Positions 61,035-64,000 of a stretch of 64,000 nt of DNA are shown here, in pieces. Source of the stretch: CANHBY01 sp046342195. Lineage in GTDB: Bacteria; Pseudomonadota; Gammaproteobacteria; Burkholderiales; Burkholderiaceae_C. Position numbers and translations under genes: made by a program. The notes under the pieces were generated by a model, which saw only the letters and a program-made list of their open reading frames with translations, did not search any database and was not told where the DNA came from. The stretch lies in NCBI GenBank assembly GCA_046342195.1, contig JBKDQE010000061.1, positions 71,807 to 135,806 of the forward strand, in the 5' to 3' direction. Every line of letters begins with the position of its first letter. Position 1 is the stretch's first letter.

Positions 61035-63083
61035 ATGTTTACAAAAATTTTGATGGCCAATCGTGGCGAAATTGCCTGTCGGGTCGCTGCTACGGCCCGC
61101 CGCATGGGTATTCAGACGGTGATGGTTTATTCTGAGGCGGATGCCCGGGCGAGGCATGTTCAGGCCGGAGATTTGGCGGTGTGCATCGGAGGCCCGGCGG
61201 CGTCTGAAAGCTACCTCTGTGCCGATCGAATTTTGCGGGTGGCGCGTGAAACCGGAGCCCAGGCTATTCATCCAGGTTATGGATTTCTCAGCGAAAACGA
61301 AGCCTTTGCCCAAGCCTGTGCGGATGCCGGAATCGTATTCATCGGCCCTTCTCCGGCAGCCATTCGGGCCATGGGCTTGAAGGCTGAGTCTAAGCGCTTG
61401 ATGCAAGCCGCGGGGGTGCCTTTGGTGCCTGGGTATCACGAAGCTGAGCAGGATCCTCTCTTGCTTCAGCGGGCCGCAGATGCCATCGGCTACCCGGTGC
61501 TGATCAAAGCCAGTGCTGGAGGCGGGGGCAAGGGAATGCGGGTGGTTACTCAAGCCTCTGATTTTGCTGCGGCGCTGGCCTCTTGTCAGCGTGAAGCCGC
61601 GGCAAGTTTCGGCAATGACGCGGTGTTGCTTGAGCGCTGCCTGAGGCGGCCGCGTCACATTGAAATGCAGGTTTTTGGCGATCATCAAGGTCAGGTGATC
61701 AGCCTTTTTGAGCGTGATTGCTCGGTTCAGCGACGTCACCAAAAGGTGCTTGAGGAGGCCCCGGCCCCAGGCCTCAGTGAGGCCTTGCGCCAAAAGATGG
61801 GCGAGGCAGCAGTGGCGGCAGCGAAGGCGGTAGGCTATGTGGGGGCCGGCACAGTCGAATTTATTGCTGAACCCGGCGACTCGCCCGATGCCGTGGAGGG
61901 GCTGGTTTTTTATTTTATGGAAATGAACACGCGCCTGCAGGTTGAGCACCCTGTGACAGAGGCCATCACGGGCCTGGATTTGGTCGAGTGGCAGTTGCGT
62001 GTGGCTGCTGGCGAACCCTTGCCTCTGGGCCAAGCTCAGGTCTCCCGGCGTGGCCATGCCATCGAGGCGCGTCTCTGTGCTGAAAATCCAGAGGCCCAGT
62101 TTTTACCCTCCACGGGGCCTCTGGAAGTGTGTCGTTGGCCTGAGGCGGTTCGTTTCCAACCAGGCTTTGTCAGGTTGGACACCGGGTTTCAGCAGGGCGA
62201 TATGGTTTCGCCTTACTACGATGCCATGCTGGCCAAGTTGATTGCCTGGGGTGAAACCCGAGAGCAAGCCCTGAACCGGCTGTCGGTGGCCTTGTCTCAA
62301 ACTCAGTTGCTGGGTTTGCACACCAACGTGGCATTTTTACGCAGATTGCTGGCCAGCCCATCGTTTGTGCAGGCGGACCTCGATACCGCCCTGATCGAGC
62401 GCGAGCGCCCTGTATTGTTCGGGCAAGCCCCTCTGGCTTGGCCTTGGTTGCTGGCTGCCGTCGCGGCACAGAGCCTGTTCGGGGCATCCGAAAACCCTCT
62501 TCCAGCGCCTTGGTCTGACCCATGGAGTGGCGCCAAGTGGCGCCTTCAGGGAGAGCTCTGCTGGTATTGGACGCTGAACATTCAATCGGAGGTGGTGCGT
62601 GCCCGCTTGGTTCAATCTCATCAGGGGTCTTTTGAATTGCGCTGGAGTAAAAATAGCGAGTCTGGTTCTGCCCCTTGGCAGGCGGTGGCCCAAGGGCAGG
62701 GCGTTTTTGATGTAGCACTGGGAGATGTCTGGACCCGGCTACAGATTGATACTCTCAAGGCCGGGGCACAACGCGCTTCTCGGGCTTGGGCTGTTTTGGC
62801 GCCGCATGCCGAGGGCTGGGTCGAGGAGTACTTTCCCGGCGAGGATCTTGACAACATCGTGCGTGAAGGTTTGCAGGCCCCTATGCCTGGAAAGGTTTTG
62901 TTGGTGATGGTTCAGCCAGGAGATACGGTGCGCCGTGGCCAAGCGGTGGCTGTCATGGAGGCCATGAAAATGGAGCACACTTTGTATGCTCCTTATGACG
63001 GGAAAGTGCAGGAGCTTATTTACCGGGCCGGTGATCAAATGCCAGAAGGCGCAGCCTTGTTGCGCTTGCAGAAAATAACTTGA
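61035..63083 (+). CDS. Biotin-dependent carboxylase alpha subunit (methylcrotonyl-CoA carboxylase type)
   Basis: A 682-residue fusion of biotin carboxylase and biotin carrier. The start is ATG 61035 (MFTKILMANRGEIACRVAAT) with a GAGGGG site 8 nt before it. The carboxylase part has GGGGKGMRVV (ATP loop), LERCLRRPRHIEMQVFGD, FERDCSVQRRHQKVLEEAPA and MEMNTRLQVEHPVTE. The C-terminus carries the biotinyl lysine in AVMEAMKMEHTLYAP. Length and layout fit methylcrotonyl-CoA or related acyl-CoA carboxylases; the beta subunit is not adjacent. The isovaleryl-CoA dehydrogenase at 6412 would provide its substrate, so leucine breakdown is the likely role. Confidence 0.9.
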   Translation: MFTKILMANRGEIACRVAATARRMGIQTVMVYSEADARARHVQAGDLAVCIGGPAASESYLCADRILRVARETGAQAIHPGYGFLSENEAFAQACADAGIVFIGPSPAAIRAMGLKAESKRLMQAAGVPLVPGYHEAEQDPLLLQRAADAIGYPVLIKASAGGGGKGMRVVTQASDFAAALASCQREAAASFGNDAVLLERCLRRPRHIEMQVFGDHQGQVISLFERDCSVQRRHQKVLEEAPAPGLSEALRQKMGEAAVAAAKAVGYVGAGTVEFIAEPGDSPDAVEGLVFYFMEMNTRLQVEHPVTEAITGLDLVEWQLRVAAGEPLPLGQAQVSRRGHAIEARLCAENPEAQFLPSTGPLEVCRWPEAVRFQPGFVRLDTGFQQGDMVSPYYDAMLAKLIAWGETREQALNRLSVALSQTQLLGLHTNVAFLRRLLASPSFVQADLDTALIERERPVLFGQAPLAWPWLLAAVAAQSLFGASENPLPAPWSDPWSGAKWRLQGELCWYWTLNIQSEVVRARLVQSHQGSFELRWSKNSESGSAPWQAVAQGQGVFDVALGDVWTRLQIDTLKAGAQRASRAWAVLAPHAEGWVEEYFPGEDLDNIVREGLQAPMPGKVLLVMVQPGDTVRRGQAVAVMEAMKMEHTLYAPYDGKVQELIYRAGDQMPEGAALLRLQKIT

Positions 63084-63159
63084 TACCTTTTCGACGCCCA
63101 AGTCGGTGCTGTCGGCGGGCTATAGTCCGCAAAACAAGCATTGGCTTTCATGGAAAACA

Positions 63160-63900
<741 letters not shown>

Positions 63901-63932
63901 GAAGGTCACGCTCTTTTGAAGAGGAGCGAGTG

Positions 63933-64000
63933 ATGAAGGCCTGGCGTATCAAGCTGAGTGAAGAGGCCATTCGGCAGCGGTTGGAGATGTTGGAGCGGTG
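63933..64000 (+). CDS. First ORF of the insertion sequence (partial)
   Basis: ATG 63933 opens MKAWRIKLSEEAIRQRLEML then ER and runs off the window. A GAGGAG site precedes it (63921-63926). It is probably a small accessory or transposase ORF of the element. Only 22 residues are visible, so no family can be fixed. Confidence 0.5.
   Translation, partial: MKAWRIKLSEEAIRQRLEMLER

Overview
The window reads as a chromosomal segment of a betaproteobacterium, most likely order Burkholderiales. Supporting signs are pilT divergent from the yggS-type gene, a cobalamin methionine synthase encoded as two separate genes, aceK in a run with acyl-CoA genes, ftsK-lolA, the cyaY/lptM pair, and typical betaproteobacterial tRNA and ribosomal gene layouts. 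I cannot name the genus. Gene density is high and most genes are housekeeping. Many spacers are filled with short dispersed repeats and remnants of mobile elements.

Layout. 1-8.6 kb: pilT (cut by the window edge), yggS, a PHP phosphoesterase, tRNA-Val, then a reverse-strand block of solute-binding protein, isovaleryl-CoA dehydrogenase, AceK and thiolase (branched-chain/fatty acid breakdown and glyoxylate-shunt control). 8.7-16.8 kb: a candidate small RNA, a membrane GGDEF-EAL protein, and the two halves of MetH separated by an opposite-strand degenerate HD-GYP gene. 17-24 kb: two poorly known genes, tRNA-Arg, cytochrome c5, a lone flhB, zapE, a TolC-family lipoprotein and gspB. 24-30 kb: a mini-element and a gspA remnant, murI, an unrecognised repeat protein of about 700 residues, lptM, cyaY, a cysteine-rich secreted protein and a rhomboid protease. 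30-38 kb: an SDR protein, smg, uvrA, a small hypothetical gene and an S53 peptidase lipoprotein. 38.5-41.2 kb: an AT-rich algI/algJ-type acetylation pair. 41.5-48 kb: tRNA-fMet, azlCD, pgk, pyk and an exported PEP-synthase-like protein that abuts pyk. 48-49.2 kb: a mobile-element graveyard with a DUF4288 gene. 49.2-63.1 kb: a HATPase/STAS-like regulator, ftsK-lolA, a Crp-family regulator, trxB, rpmB-rpmG, a desaturase, tusA, cysM, tRNA-Leu, a family-9 glycosyltransferase and a biotin-dependent carboxylase alpha subunit. 63.1-64 kb: a GC-rich type I restriction methyltransferase gene cut by what looks like the end of an insertion sequence.

The most interesting candidates are (1) the membrane-anchored repeat protein at 25898-28009, in which I count six diverged copies of one motif; (2) the protein at 46065-48098, with a signal peptide and phosphohistidine-then-ATP-grasp order as in glucan water dikinases; (3) a 15-bp triplication over the pyk start codon; (4) an orphan promoter/terminator pair suggesting a roughly 110-nt RNA at 8795-8905; and (5) at least four families of dispersed repeats, one of which repeatedly sits on gene stop codons and one of which has IS-like inverted ends.

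All alignments and domain calls here were made by eye from the sequence; no database search was run.
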